From: Sorex araneus | Lineage: Eukaryota > Chordata > Mammalia > Eulipotyphla > Soricidae | NCBI RefSeq assembly: GCF_027595985.1 | Contig: NC_073303.1 | Span: 332,617,179 to 332,681,178, forward strand | Direction: 5' to 3' | Length of the DNA stretch: 64,000 nucleotides | Shown here: positions 1 through 9,869 of the stretch, one piece after another | Layout of the letters: the number at the start of each line of letters is the position of its first letter | How positions within the stretch are numbered: position 1 is the stretch's first letter | The notes under the pieces: generated by a model | Databases searched by the model: none | What the model saw: the letters and a program-made list of their open reading frames with translations, nothing else | What the model was told of the DNA's origin: nothing | Made by a program: the position numbers and the translations under genes

Positions 1-141
1 TTCAGATATTATTATCTGATTATTATAAACACTCTAATGCATTTGTTGGTAGGGCATATTAACTTTGAATGCTGCTTAGGTAAAATGTGATTTCCCAAAA
101 GAATTTCATGCAAGTGTCATGAGTGTTAGAGTCAGTGTGCA

Positions 142-320
142 GGACTGGAATGATGGTTCAGGGTTTGAGATGCTTGCCTTGCTCATGGCCTATTCCAATT
201 TGATCTCCAACACGGTATATGGTCTCCTTAGTACCAACAAGAATGATCCCCGAGCAGAGGCAGGAGTAAGCCATGAGTACCACTGAATATGGCCCCAAAT
301 CAGAACAAAACAAAAAACAA
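142..320 (+). repeat. Sor-A SINE, old copy
   Basis: A diverged copy running from a GGACTGGAATGAT head through a GGTCTCC core to a run of A-rich tail (AACAAAACAAAAAACAA). Box A and box B have both decayed, so it is probably transcriptionally dead. Confidence 0.75.
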
Positions 321-1473
321 CCCTACATGAAGTATCCATAATGTGCTCCCATCCAGGTATTTGCACTTTCATGACACTTTTGAATGAGAATTGCAGAATG
401 ACAAATGTAGGCTTTATCAGCATTTTTTGACTTCAAATGGCAAAAACTTTCCAACAAACTAGTTAACTGAAAAAAATTAAGTCCCATGGTTAGGTCTAGT
501 CTCAGAAGTGACTGAATATAGGGATATTACTAAATTTTTACTATTCTCTCTCCCGTTGTGATGCTTCTTTTTGTTTTTTTTTCCATCTGAATCAATTTTC
601 AGGAAGTTTCTCCTAGACTATTTGTAAGTTGGATACTTAGGGTTGCATACTTCTGCTTCGTATTTCCTAGTATTCTAAGCAATGTTCTCAAGATTCACTC
701 TGGACCAGCCTAGGTCATTTGTCTATCCTGACTACTCTGCACAGGAAGTGTAATATGCTGATTGCCTTAACCAAGGCCACAAACTTCACCTTGGACTGAC
801 GGTAGAGCTCCTTGCAGATTATGTAGCTGGAACAAGAAATTTTACATGTGGTTAAAGATGACAAATGGTCTCTGGAAAGACAAATAATGAATGTGCTCTC
901 TTTATATTAGATGTGATTGTAGCTATGTAAGTTTGCATGAAATATACTTCAATCATGTTTTATAATAACGACTACAGTATCTTTCCTCCACTTTTACCCC
1001 AAATACATAAATAGATTTGCCTATGAGTAATGTAGTATTTTGAAGTAAACTTTTCTATAAAGACCCAATAAATACTGTAGACTTTGTAGGCAAATAAATA
1101 AAAGATTGTCATGTAAGATCTTACATAACAATTATCTTTTATAATTTGCTCTAAATTTGTGATTTAGATATGTAACTGTGTCTTTTCCATTTGATTGCTT
1201 AGTTAATTGAAGGCAAATGCTGTATTTTACACACCTTTGTAAACTTTTGTGTTCATCCGGGTTTCCACACATAAAAAAATGTTTTTTACATATTTTTGAG
1301 TGTTTTGTGACATATTTATTGCTTCCTGGATTTCTAATTTTCTGATCTTCTTTGCTAACCCAACTTTATTCCCCCTCTTATTCTACTACCAAATATACCA
1401 GAAATATAAGTATATAATTATTTGCCCACAAATACATTTTTTACATAGTTCTAGTGTAAAGGACCTCTGTTAG
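321..1473. other. Unassigned AT-rich DNA
   Basis: No repeat, exon or RNA gene is recognised. The sequence is AT-rich with stop codons in all frames. A stretch near 1140-1260 faintly resembles the 3' end of an L2 element, but too weakly to call. Confidence 0.6.
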
Positions 1474-1492
1474 AGGTCACTAGGTGGCAGGC
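1474..1492 (+). promoter_or_regulatory. CTCF-like motif
   Basis: GTCACTAGGTGGCAGGC fits the CTCF core (CCASYAGRKGGCRS) apart from the first bases. It lies outside any recognised repeat. Occupancy cannot be judged from sequence. Confidence 0.4.
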
Positions 1493-2684
1493 TGTGAAGA
1501 GGCGGAAAAACCAGCAAGAGACAAGGATTGGTGTGTTTTTCTTATTGCATCAAAAGTAATTAATGCAGTGCAGAAGGGGAGAAGAGATTAAGGTGCTTTT
1601 TTGAAATGTATTTTCTAAAACAAGAACAGCTAAACATTAAAAAAAGGAAAGAGGAAAGAAACCAAATTCTGAAAAAGCAACAAAACCAAAATGTATTTTT
1701 AAAGAGAGAGAGCGAAAAAGAAAAAGCCAAAATGTATTGTTCTGTTGACTCAAATTTTCCTTCCCACATCCAAATGGTATTTTCACTCTAAAAGGAGAAA
1801 TGTAAGGGACCTATTTAAACATCTGATTTCTGGCATAGAGAAGAACAAATTCCAGAAACCAAAAGGTCTACAAAAGGACACACCTTGTCCCAATCAGATA
1901 TCAAAATAAACATAGAGAAACTCATAAAAACCACTTCAAATATAGTATTGCTCTGACCTAAAATTCCTGGGAGGAAAAATAAGACCAAGAAAATATGACT
2001 GTTCTATGTAAACTAAATTAAAATATAGGGCATAATTGTGGGCAAAAGTCTTTTGAAATGAAATTAGTTCTGCCACCATAAACAAATCTTCTTCTGAATT
2101 ATAAACAGATGAAATGTTGCAAACAGTGCTTAAAATTTATATAGAATACCAATATCCTTGTGGTATCATAGTCATGGATTCTTTGACAGTTATCTTTCTC
2201 TTTTTTTTTTTATCTTAGAACAGTTTCTGATAGGTTTTCTCTATTCTCCCTCTTTTATTCCCACCCCCAACCAAGAGTTCACAAGCTCACATTATTATAG
2301 AATTGTCAGAATACTAACACTTTGCCAGCTTAAAGTATAGAGAAAAGTAAAAGGAAAGTTGATAAAAAGAAATTTGGAAGATTTGATTCATGTGACTTAA
2401 CCCAAATAAGTTCATCATCACACATGCCAAAAATATTACTTTCAATACCTCTCAATATCTAGATACAGAACCTATTTCTACCAACATCTTACCTCTACAA
2501 AATTAATTTAACTGACATCTAGCTCCTATGAGTTACTCATCATGCCCATTTGTTTTCCTGTTTTGTTTAGTTTTTCAGCCACACCAGCAGTGGGAAATAG
2601 ATGGTACCTGGATCTCCCACATGCAGATCATGTTCTCAGTCCATTAATCTCTCTCTCTCTCCAATTTTTCTTTTCCTTCACATT
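1493..2684. other. Unassigned DNA
   Basis: AT-rich sequence with A-rich runs around 1600-1730 and a T-run near 2200. Short open frames on both strands are low complexity (Lys/Glu or Phe/Ser rich). I see no exon signals. Confidence 0.6.
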
Positions 2685-2850
2685 TTGTTTTATTTTGTTT
2701 GGGGGGCACACCTGGCAGTGCTCAGGGCTTACTTCTGACTCTGTGCTCAGAGACAACTTCTGGTGGAGCTTGGGGAATCATATATGGTGTTGGAGATCAG
2801 ATTTAGGTCAGTTGGGTGCAAGGCGAGCATCTTATCCTCTCTTACATTTC
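2685..2850 (-). repeat. Sor-A SINE
   Basis: Reverse-strand copy. The T-rich tail complement (TTTTGTTTTGTTTGG) is followed by CACACCTGGCAGTGCTCAGG and ends in a decayed head near GGGTGCAAGGCGAGCATC. Confidence 0.8.
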
Positions 2851-3112
2851 TAAAGGTTTCTTACATTTCTGAGAGTCTGTGGTAAAGTTACAAAAGTTTT
2901 GACAGAATCCAAATTGAAACTAATCTTTGTACATCTTGGATATTAGTCCTTTGATGTGTGATGCGCAAATATTTTCTCCTAATCAGTGGCCTCATTTCTT
3001 TGCAGTGTAGAATCTTTTTTAGTTTGATACAGTTGCATTGTTTAGTTCTGCTTCTGTTTTCTTTGTCAGTGAGGTCGTATCATTGAAGATTCGTTTAAAA
3101 TTGAAGCTTCTT

Positions 3113-3204
3113 TTTTTTTAAGATATACTATAATTTTATACTTATTTTCCTTTTAGATTTATCAGTTTGTGTTTCAGGTGTTATGAAGTAGTGCTGTTAC
3201 GGAT
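3113..3204 (-). mobile_element. 92-bp retroposed insertion of unknown origin
   Basis: This segment is flanked by perfect 16-bp direct repeats (AAAATTGAAGCTTCTT at 3097-3112 and 3205-3220). It begins with a T-run, i.e. an A-tail on the reverse strand, which is the signature of L1-driven insertion. The remaining roughly 80 bases match no family I recognise; a truncated L1 3' end is possible. Confidence 0.6.
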
Positions 3205-3289
3205 AAAATTGAAGCTTCTTGATCCTTTGGAATCCTGTCTATATTTTCCTCAGTGTATTTTATAGAAATGAATTAAAGGGACAAGGAGA

Positions 3290-3512
3290 CAATATAATGT
3301 TTGGTCCCAGCACCTCATCATCCCCAGAACATCACCAAGTTCAGCCCTGGAGGTCCCTAAGTACCATCAGGTTGGCCCAGATAATCCCTGGCATTGAAGT
3401 GCCAGAGAAACACCTTTGCATTGAACTGCCGGCCCGGTTGGTCTCAAATTGCAATGGGGCTCCTTGGCCTCCTGAACACTGCTTGCAAACCTTCCTCCCC
3501 AAACAAACAAAA
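3290..3512 (+). repeat. Sor-E SINE-like element
   Basis: A longer, older relative of the SINEs. Shared landmarks with the copies near 17.6 and 25.8 kb include a GCATTGAAC block, a GGCTCC/GGCCCC block, CTGAACACTGCT and an A-rich end (CCCAAACAAACAAAAAG). Confidence 0.5.
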
Positions 3513-3519
3513 AGAAACA

Positions 3520-3700
3520 CATTTGGGGCCAGAAAGATAGTATAGAAAGTAGAGTGCATGCCTTACCCATGGCAGACCTGGGTTCAATTTCTGGCACCCC
3601 ATATGGTCCCCTGAGCCCTACTATGAATGGTCCCTTGAGCACAGAGCCAGGAGTAATCCCTGAACACAGCCAGGTGTGGTCCCAAAACAAAATAGAAACA
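3520..3700 (+). repeat. Sor-A SINE
   Basis: Directly abuts the Sor-E copy. GGGGCCAGAAAGATAGTATAG head, GGGTTCAATTTC box B region, CATATGGTCCCCTGAGCCC core and an AAAACAAAATAG end. Confidence 0.85.
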
Positions 3701-4057
3701 TGTATGATATCAAGTTCCTTAATCTATTTTGAATGGCACGAGGTAGGTCCTTTTTTTCCTCCAATATGTCTATATACTTTTCTGAGCACAATTTGTTGAG
3801 GAGATTTTCCTTGTTCCTCTTCACTCTTCTATCCCATTTATCATAAATTAACTACCCATACATACATCCGAGGGGTTTATTTTCTGAGCTTTAAGGCACT
3901 TTTAACAAACAAACAATGAATAGCCCCATAAAAAATGGTTAAAGGATATTAACAGACAACTCCTCAGAGATGACTTTTAATGTGACCAATAGGCATATAA
4001 ATTGTTCATCACTGATTATCAGAGAAACACAAAACAACAATGAGATTTGATCTCACA

Positions 4058-4092
4058 TGATGTAGATTATTTGATGAGAATAATCTACATCA
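4058..4092. repeat. Short perfect inverted repeat
   Basis: TGATGTAGATTATT (4058-4071) and its exact complement AATAATCTACATCA (4079-4092) enclose seven bases. It lies inside the L1 relic and probably arose there by chance or by a small templated duplication. Confidence 0.6.
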
Positions 4093-4241
4093 AAAAGTCC
4101 AGAAACAATAGATGCCATGGAGATGTGGCAGAAAGGAACTCAAGCCTTTTTTTATCACATCCTCATCACCACTGTTGGTGGGACTGTGGCTTGGCTCAGC
4201 ATCTTTGGAAAATGCATCTGAGACTTCTCAAAAAGTAATAA

Positions 4242-4422
4242 TGGGGCTGGAGAGATAGTACAGCAAGTACGGTGCTTGCCTTGTGCTCAATCAACCTGGG
4301 TTTTATCACTGGCATCCCATACGGTCCCCAAGCATTGCCAGGAGTGATTCCTGAGTGCAGAGTAACGAGCAACCCCTGGAAATCACTGGGTTTGGCCCAA
4401 AACCTAAAAAACAAAACAAACA
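4242..4422 (+). repeat. Sor-A SINE nested in L1
   Basis: Head GGGGCTGGAGAGATAGTACAG, core CATACGGTCCCCAAGCATTG, and tail GGCCCAAAACCTAAAAAAC. Lost bases in the AACGAGCAACCCC block show moderate age. Confidence 0.85.
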
Positions 4423-4559
4423 TAGAGAAATTCATGATCGGGGAGTAACAATAGAACTTCTGTTTTCCCCTGAAATCTCACCTCTGGGTATCCACCACCC
4501 CCAACACAGAAACATTGATCCAAATGGATATATGCATGCTTATATTTATTGCAGTATCA

Positions 4560-4636
4560 TTTATTTATTTGTTGGTTTGGTGGTGACTGAATGTAAGAGA
4601 AGCACCCTATCTGCTGTACTATCTCTCAAATCCCTG
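4560..4636 (-). repeat. Internally deleted Sor-A SINE
   Basis: Only the tail complement and the head (CACCCTATCTGCTGTACTATCTC) remain. Imperfect repeats TGCAGTATCAT and TGCAGCATCGT flank it and look like the decayed TSD, so it inserted into the L1 and lost its middle. Confidence 0.6.
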
Positions 4637-5071
4637 CAGCATCGTATATAGTAGCAAAGATCTGGAAAAAGCCCAATATCCAACAGAAGAGGAGAGGATA
4701 ATGAATTTGTGGTATATATGCATGATGGAATATTATTCAGCTATGGAAAAGGTGAACATTTACAGTTTGTAGCAACCTGGGTGGAATTAGAGAGTATCAT
4801 GTTAAGGGAAACAAAAAGAAAAAGATGAGCACCACTGTTTATGGCTCATTTGTGGAGTACAGAGGAAACAAGGGACTGGGTTGCACAATCCCCAATGGAA
4901 AGAACCCTCTGAGATAAGGTCCACAGGACTGTGGTTTGAGGGCTCTGGGGTGGGGTGGGTGTGCAGTCCTACTGGGACAATAGTATAGGGATCTCAGCAC
5001 TCTGGTAGTGAGCATTGTTGCGTTGTCGAAGCACTGCACAGCACTGGTTCTTTTATTTCAAAACAATCATT

Positions 5072-5405
5072 GTACTTTCTGCTTGTTGATGTCGAGATGG
5101 CTAAACGAACCAAGAAGGTAAATACGGGACAGGTTAGGGCACCTCCTTCCTGAAGATGGTGAGGAAAATTGATATGAGCCAACACACCAAGTACACATGC
5201 TACTTCTGCGGCAAGACCAAGATGATGAAGGGAAGGACCGGAGGCATCTGGCAGTTGGTTCCTGCTTGGAAACTGTCACAAGAGGCACCTGGACCTACAA
5301 TGTCACTTCTGCCATCAGAAAGCTGAAGGAATTGAAATATCAATCAGAAACATTTCTAGCCTATAACAAATGGGTTAATTTATTTTAAACAGAATTTAAA
5401 AAAGG
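5072..5405 (+). pseudogene. RPL37A: Processed pseudogene of ribosomal protein L37a (eL43)
   Basis: The ATG at 5097 opens MAKRTKKV, the conserved start of this 60S ribosomal protein. A deletion follows and shifts the frame. In another frame the zinc-ribbon part reads [20 protein letters not shown], including the CxxC pair. Further shifts follow, and the end reads as [12 protein letters not shown] with the stop codon lost. The 3' UTR block CCTATAACAAATGGGTTAAT also matches the parent mRNA as I remember it. There are no introns, so this is an L1-mediated mRNA copy. Multiple frameshifts and lost residues make it non-coding. Confidence 0.9.
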
Positions 5406-5529
5406 ATAACTGCAGGCTACTTTGGTTCATTTTAATAACTGTAGTTTTCTTTTTATTTTCCCATTTATTTACAAGACTTAGATATTCTAATTATGTAACT
5501 GATAGTAATGAGCAGGAGTACTTTTTTTT

Positions 5530-5688
5530 CGTTGTTCTGTTTTTTTGTTATTTGGGCCACATCCTGGCTCTGCCCTCAGGGATCAGTCATGGTGGACTTG
5601 GGACTGTATGTGGTCCGGGATTCCAGCATGGGTTGACCTAGTGCAAAGCAAGGGTCTTATCTGCCATACTATCTCTCTGGCCCCTGAA
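5530..5688 (-). repeat. Sor-A SINE
   Basis: Reverse copy from a T-rich stretch through GGGCCACATCCTGGCTCTGC to the head complement CTATCTCTCTGGCCCC. The central part is shortened. Confidence 0.8.
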
Positions 5689-6169
5689 GAATGTACTTTG
5701 AACTCACTTTCACATCAGCTTTGTTTATATCTTTTTTGGTTATCTGCCTCTCTGACTCCACAGACTCATCAAACCAGAAAAGTTTTGTTATAAATGTTGT
5801 GTGATATACATACTGAAACACTAGGGTTTGCAAAAAAATAAAACAAAACTAGGAACCACGCTTAAAATAAAAGCTACTTTAATGTTGCTCTGTTGTTCCA
5901 ATGTATGTGGCAACCTAGCCTCTTTATTTATATATTTTATGTAGCAATATAATTACACATTTTATGACTCAAGTCAGCTGAAAACTATAATCAGGGAATT
6001 TATTAACCCACTCAATCCAGAAGACACTCATATCAGACTTTGAGGAACGATCTTATACACACATAGGTAATCTCTCTTCATGGTGTATGGTCTTTTTGAG
6101 CACTATCCTCATGAGTGTGTAGGTTGATATCTGGATTCCAACTGCTCTACTATAAGCAGTGACAATAAT
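5689..6169. other. Unassigned DNA
   Basis: AT-rich sequence with no recognised element. It ends where a MIR relic begins. Confidence 0.55.
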
Positions 6170-6395
6170 ATTGTAGCAGTAGCAGTGCCCACATATTAAG
6201 CGACTGTTCTGTGCTGGACTTTGATGCATATTTTTACTATGTTACATAATCTAGAACTATTGCACGACAAGGGTTATGCTCCATTTCACAGAAAAGGAAG
6301 TTAAGCTAAGAAATATTGAATGACTTGCTCAGATACTCAGACTATTGGGCTTCAGCAGGAGTGGGGAATTCCAAAGCTCTTACCCTGATCCATCC
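6170..6395 (+). repeat. MIR SINE relic
   Basis: The MIR core is readable: CTGTTCTGTGCTGG, CCATTTCACAGAAAAGGAAG, TTGCTCAGATACTCAG and a GCAGGAGTGGGGAATTC end matching the 'gagccgggattcgaa' region. An ancient, pan-mammalian repeat. Confidence 0.75.
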
Positions 6396-6507
6396 AGCAT
6401 TTTAGTGGCTAGAAATGTCTTCCTGCAGTTTCTGGGGCCAAACAGACAACTCACAGGTGAACACAACTTGAAATTGTGTTCATTTTTTGTGCTAAGAAGT
6501 ATAAATC

Positions 6508-6541
6508 ATATATATATATACATATATGTATATATATATGA
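6508..6541. repeat. (TA)n microsatellite
   Basis: Alternating TA with ACA and GTA interruptions. Confidence 0.85.
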
Positions 6542-6827
6542 ATGTGAGTAAAATGGCATAAGATCTGGGAATACTAGAGCCCATAAGTCCACTTGGCAGC
6601 TAGGAGCCCTCTGAAACTGGCCTGTATATTGTTCCAGCATGCTTTCTCTAGTGCCACTTGCTTAATTCTTTTATATCACCTAATCTGCCCCTGTAGCATA
6701 GATCTGATCACCCTGCCTTAGGTTTAGGTTTTCATTCTTTGAATCACTATAAAGCCATATTGACCATTAATGTTTTATTGAGATTTCATGTCATATGCTC
6801 CTGAGGACAGAATGAAGAGATGATTTG

Positions 6828-6978
6828 GGCTGGAGTGATAGAACAGTGGAGAGGGAACTTGCCTTGCATGCAGCCAACTCGGATTCCATTCCTGGCATCC
6901 TATGTGGTCCCCTGAAGCCCGCCAGGAGTGATCCCTGAGTGCAGAGCCAAGAGTAAGTCCTGAGCACCACTGGGTATG
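6828..6978 (+). repeat. Sor-A SINE feeding a purine tract
   Basis: Head GGGCTGGAGTGATAGAACAG, core TGTGGTCCCCTGAAGCCC, end CACTGGGTATGAC. Its A-rich tail position is exactly where the long GAA/GGA tract begins, so the tract probably grew from this tail. Confidence 0.85.
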
Positions 6979-7212
6979 ACAAGAAGAAGAAGGAGAAGAA
7001 GAAGGAGGAGGAGGAAGAGGAGGAGGAGGAGAAGGAGAAGAAGAAGAAGAAGAAGAAGAAGGAGAAGGAGAAGGAGAAGGAGAAGGAGAAGGAGAAGGAG
7101 AAGGAGAAGGAGAAGGAGAAGGAGAAGGAGAAGGAGAAGGAGAAGAAGAAGAAGAAAAGAGGGGAGGGGGAGAAGGAGGAGGGGAGAGGAGGAGGCGGGG
7201 AGAAGGAGACTA
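6979..7212 (+). repeat. Homopurine (GAA/GGA/GGAGAA)n tract
   Basis: About 230 bases that are almost all A or G, with a regular GGAGAA hexamer array in the middle (about 7055-7145). It produces artefactual poly-Arg and Ser/Phe open frames. Polypurine mirror-repeat tracts of this length can adopt triplex structures. Confidence 0.9.
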
Positions 7213-7284
7213 TTGGAATTACCAACTGCAAAGAAGGAAGGAGCCTAGAGAGAGTTTTCATTCATTCCCTTTCTTTTCCTTGGT

Positions 7285-7681
7285 TGATGCTGTCACAGTG
7301 ACGGAGTCGCATGTTGTTGGCCTGCTGTGGCACTCCCCAGCACTGTACTGCGGCCTCCTCTTAGTCACGGTGCGCTCACACATCCTAGTTCTGGCATTCA
7401 CATGGTCAGCTGATTTACACGTGTGCTTGCACAGGGGCTGTCCTGGTCTTCATGCTCACACGTCTGTAATTGTTGCCCACATATGCCTGCCTATGCTGTT
7501 GGAGCTGGTACATTCTGCTGCAGCTTTGGGGATACCAGATGGCAGAGCTGCCGAGGCTGCCCTTGGTGTGGGGGACAGGCCCTGGGGATGAACTCCCAGT
7601 CTCATATGCAAGGGGGCACTTTGTGTTTGCCACTGAGACAACCCCAGAACCCCAAAGGAGTTCTTTAAAAAAAAAAAAAAA
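7285..7681 (-). repeat. Sor-D SINE-like element and adjacent A-run
   Basis: GC-richer sequence sharing ACCAGATGGCAGAGCTGCC and a GGGGATGAACTCCCAGTCTC block with the element near 42.2 kb. The block resembles a box B region read on the reverse strand (CCAGGGATCGAACTC form). A 15-base A-run ends it at 7681. The family assignment is tentative. Confidence 0.4.
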
Positions 7682-8225
7682 CTGTAGCTTTATTGAAAGA
7701 GGTTTTTATTTTTTTTTTTAATGTTTTCTGTTTTTATTCTTAGGGAGGGAAGAAATATAGGGAAAGGGAGGGCTGGGGAAGGTGACCCTTTCGTTTCCTT
7801 GTTCTCAAACAGCAAGTACTATCCTGGGCTTCTGAGTGGCTGGTCCACTGAAGGGAACCTGGGACCCAGAACATCCAGGATGGTTCTGTTGGCTTTACAC
7901 AAGCAAATCCTTTTCCGTGGGACAGAACATGCTCTGGGATGGGGGGATCAAGGGGGCACACAAGCATTTCATCTGTGGACAGCTCTGGCTGAAGGAACCT
8001 CAGAACAATGAATGGGAGGAAGAAATGGGGGGGAGCTGGGGAGAAGTGAGGCCCAAGGTTGAAGGATGAGGAGCACAGAAAGAGGAGGGGTGGCAGGGCC
8101 TCTTTCCGGGATAGCCCTGGAGGAGAGGGAAGGTCACCACAGAGGTCACCTCGAAAGGACCCAAGGCACTTCCTCCCCAGGTCAAACACGAGCAGTACAG
8201 GGACACTGGAGGGAGTGCAGGGCCC
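7682..8225 (-). pseudogene. Possible retrocopy of an unidentified mRNA 3' end
   Basis: Read on the reverse strand, a GC-rich unique sequence ends in AGAATAAAAACAG followed by an A-run, which looks like a polyadenylation signal plus poly(A) tail (complement near 7709-7745). A second AATAAA complement sits at 7688-7695. The reverse strand is open for 174 codons (7740-8264), but the composition (Pro/Ser/Leu/Phe) and lack of any recognised domain suggest chance in a GC-rich UTR. I do not recognise the parent transcript. Confidence 0.35.
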
Positions 8226-8352
8226 AGGGAGACAGGCTTTTAGTACATTGAAAGATACACGCAACCATTACCACAGTGAATTTTAGAACGTTTCTTCACC
8301 TTATGATGAACCCCTTCTCCCTACCAACTCTTAACCCCAACTACTTACCCCC
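8226..8352 (-). mobile_element. Ancient LINE-like fragment
   Basis: The block GCAACCATTACCACAGTGAA, then AGAACGTTTCTTCACC and CCCCTTCTCCCTACC resembles a common mammalian repeat segment (ACAACCATCACCA, CCAGAACATTTTCATCACCC type). The family is not certain. Confidence 0.4.
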
Positions 8353-8354
8353 TG

Positions 8355-8515
8355 TTCTTTTTTGGGCCACACCTGGAGGTGTTCAGAGGTTATTCCTGGC
8401 TCTGCATTCAGAAATCATGCCTGGTGATGCTCGGAGGACCATATGGGATGTCCAGCATAGAACCCGGGTCAGCTGTGGGCAAGCCCTACCTGCTGTACTG
8501 TCTCTCCCACCCCCT
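8355..8515 (-). repeat. Sor-A SINE
   Basis: GGGCCACACCTGGAGGTGTTC through ACCATATGGGATG to the head complement TGTACTGTCTCTCCCACCCC. Confidence 0.85.
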
Positions 8516-8541
8516 GCTCACCTCCAGTTCTATAGATTATC

Positions 8542-8597
8542 CTTTGTGTGTGCGTGTGTGTGTGTATGTGTGTGTGTGTTTGTGTGCATGTGTGTTT
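8542..8597. repeat. (TG)n microsatellite
   Basis: TG dinucleotides with C, A and T interruptions. It lies at the tail side of the next reverse-strand SINE. Confidence 0.9.
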
Positions 8598-8745
8598 TGC
8601 TTTTGGAATCAGAACTGGTTTTTTGCTCTGGGGCTGGGCAAAGTAGTGCTCAGGGGATGCCATGCAATGCTGTGATTCAAACCAGGGTAGCAGCCACAGC
8701 CACATGCTATGTAAGTGTCTTAATTTTGTACTGTCTCTCTGGGAT
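8598..8745 (-). repeat. Sor-A SINE, diverged
   Basis: The AGTGCTCAGGGGATGCC core and the TTTTGTACTGTCTCTCTGG head complement remain. The middle is poorly conserved. Confidence 0.6.
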
Positions 8746-8747
8746 CC

Positions 8748-8898
8748 CCTTTTTTTGCATCACACCTGAGAATGCTCAGGGGTAACTCCTGGCTCAGTGG
8801 TATAGGATTGTTTCTAGTGCTGCTTTGGGGATTTTATGGCACAGGGATTCAAACCCATGGCTCCTGCATGCAAAGTGTTATTAAGGTATCTCTCCTAT
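8748..8898 (-). repeat. Sor-A SINE split by an L1
   Basis: CACACCTGAGAATGCTCAGG and ATTCAAACCCATGGCTCCTG are SINE body and box B complement. The head complement (CTCTCCTATC) is where the L1 entered; the remaining few bases resume after 9182. Confidence 0.75.
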
Positions 8899-9182
8899 CA
8901 TGCGTGCCAAAAGTAGATAATGGACCAAACATGATGACCTCTCAGTGTCTGTGTTGCAAGCCATAATGCCCAAAAGTAGAGAGAGAGAGAAAGTATATGG
9001 GGAATATTGTCTGCCATAGAGGCAGGGGGAGGGTGGGAAAAGGGGGTGTATACCGGGGATATTGGTGCTGGGGAATGTGCACTGGTGGAGGGATGGGTGT
9101 TTGATCATTGTGTGATGGTAACCCAAATATGAAAGCTTGTAACTATTTCACGGTGATTCAATAAAAATTTTTTTAAAAGAGG
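8899..9182 (+). mobile_element. 5'-truncated young-type L1 3' end
   Basis: GCAAGCCATAATGCCCAAAA, a short GA repeat, TCTGCCATAGAGGCAGGGGG, GGAGGGATGGGTGTTTGATC and the end GGTGATTCAATAAAAATT form the shrew L1 3' UTR. The flanks GGTATCTCTCCTATC and GGTATATCTCCTATC are a TSD of about 15 bp with one mismatch. Confidence 0.85.
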
Positions 9183-9264
9183 TATATCTCCTATCCCAGA
9201 AAGGTTCAGATGTTTTTATTTATTTTTTTCAGATGTTTCACTTATTTTTTATTTATTTTATTTA

Positions 9265-9372
9265 TTGAGACTCTGTAGCTTACAATCACTTGTATCACTT
9301 GTAGTCCCGTTGATTTTCGATTTGCTTGAGTGGGCGCCAGTAACGTCTCCATTTGTCCCTGTTGCGAGCTAG
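9265..9372 (-). repeat. Sor-B SINE 3' fragment
   Basis: Reverse copy of the family tail: a CACTTGTATCACTTGTAG short-tandem end, then CGATTTGCTTGAGTGGGC, the complement of the GCCCGCTCGAGCAAATCG block, and CAGTAACGTCTCCATTTGTC. Confidence 0.75.
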
Positions 9373-9439
9373 TGCAGCTTACAATAAACTAGTGTAAGCT
9401 ATGTAGCTTACAATAGTGTTCAGAATTCTTCTTTTCTTT

Positions 9440-9618
9440 CCTTTTTTTGCTTAGGTTGTTGTTGTTATTGTTACACCTGGTGACAGTGTTCAAGGCTTAC
9501 TCTGACTCTGCACTCCCTGAGATGCTTGTGGGGCCATATGGAATGCTGAGGATTGAACCTGGGTCAGTCACATGCAAGGCAAAAGCCCTACCTGCTGTAT
9601 AATTGTTCTGTCCCCTGT
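9440..9618 (-). repeat. Sor-A SINE
   Basis: TTGTTGTTATTGTTACACCTGG tail complement and body, GGGGCCATATGGAATGCTGA, head complement CCTACCTGCTGTATAATTGT. Confidence 0.8.
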
Positions 9619-9869
9619 TAAGAATTCTTGATGCAAAGTATAAACCATGGTCTTCAGGAATTTGCCTGGAGTTAGTTTTGCAAGGAGCTTCATTTCTTCT
9701 GTACAGCAGAAGTATAGTCACTTGTCATGAGAAGTCCCACTAGACTTTTCCCCACACCGTGAAGTTACACCTCCAACTTTTCCGCATTCTCTCAGATGAG
9801 TTACTGTATTTGTCATCTTGAAATATTATGTTCCTAATAATCCACATGTAAATCACACTACAATGTGTA

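Larger units (their letters stand above)
2900..3915 (-). mobile_element. L1 ORF2 relic, reverse strand, interrupted
   Basis: The reverse complement of the L1 ORF2 3' third is recognisable: TTGGATATTAGTCCTTTGAT, then AAATATTTTCTCC, and after the interruptions TTAATCTATTTTGAATGGCA and the CACAATTTGTTGA block. The order matches L1 read antisense. It is split by a 92-bp insertion (3113-3204) and by two SINEs (3290-3700). Frameshifts and stops are abundant, so it is inactive. It is an old mammalian L1, not the young shrew class. Confidence 0.75.
3925..5050 (+). mobile_element. L1 3' end relic with nested SINEs
   Basis: Forward-strand L1, opposite in orientation to the neighbouring relic. Recognisable pieces are the ORF2 end and 3' UTR: TGGTTAAAGGATATTAACAG, CACTGTTGGTGGGACTGTGG, CTCTGGGTATCCACC, CAATATCCAACAGAAGAGGA and GGAATATTATTCAGC. 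Two SINEs interrupt it. The right edge, from about 4860 onward, is uncertain. Confidence 0.7.

Noticed and set aside
2158-2340. Short reverse or forward frames in the first 2.7 kb as genes
   Set aside because: Low complexity (A/T runs), no domains, and no promoter or splice context.
5097-5345. Functional RPL37A gene
   Set aside because: Frameshifts, missing codons and loss of the stop codon show it is a dead retrocopy.
6976-7261. Long open frames (poly-Arg forward, Ser/Phe reverse)
   Set aside because: They are translations of the purine tract and carry no protein information.
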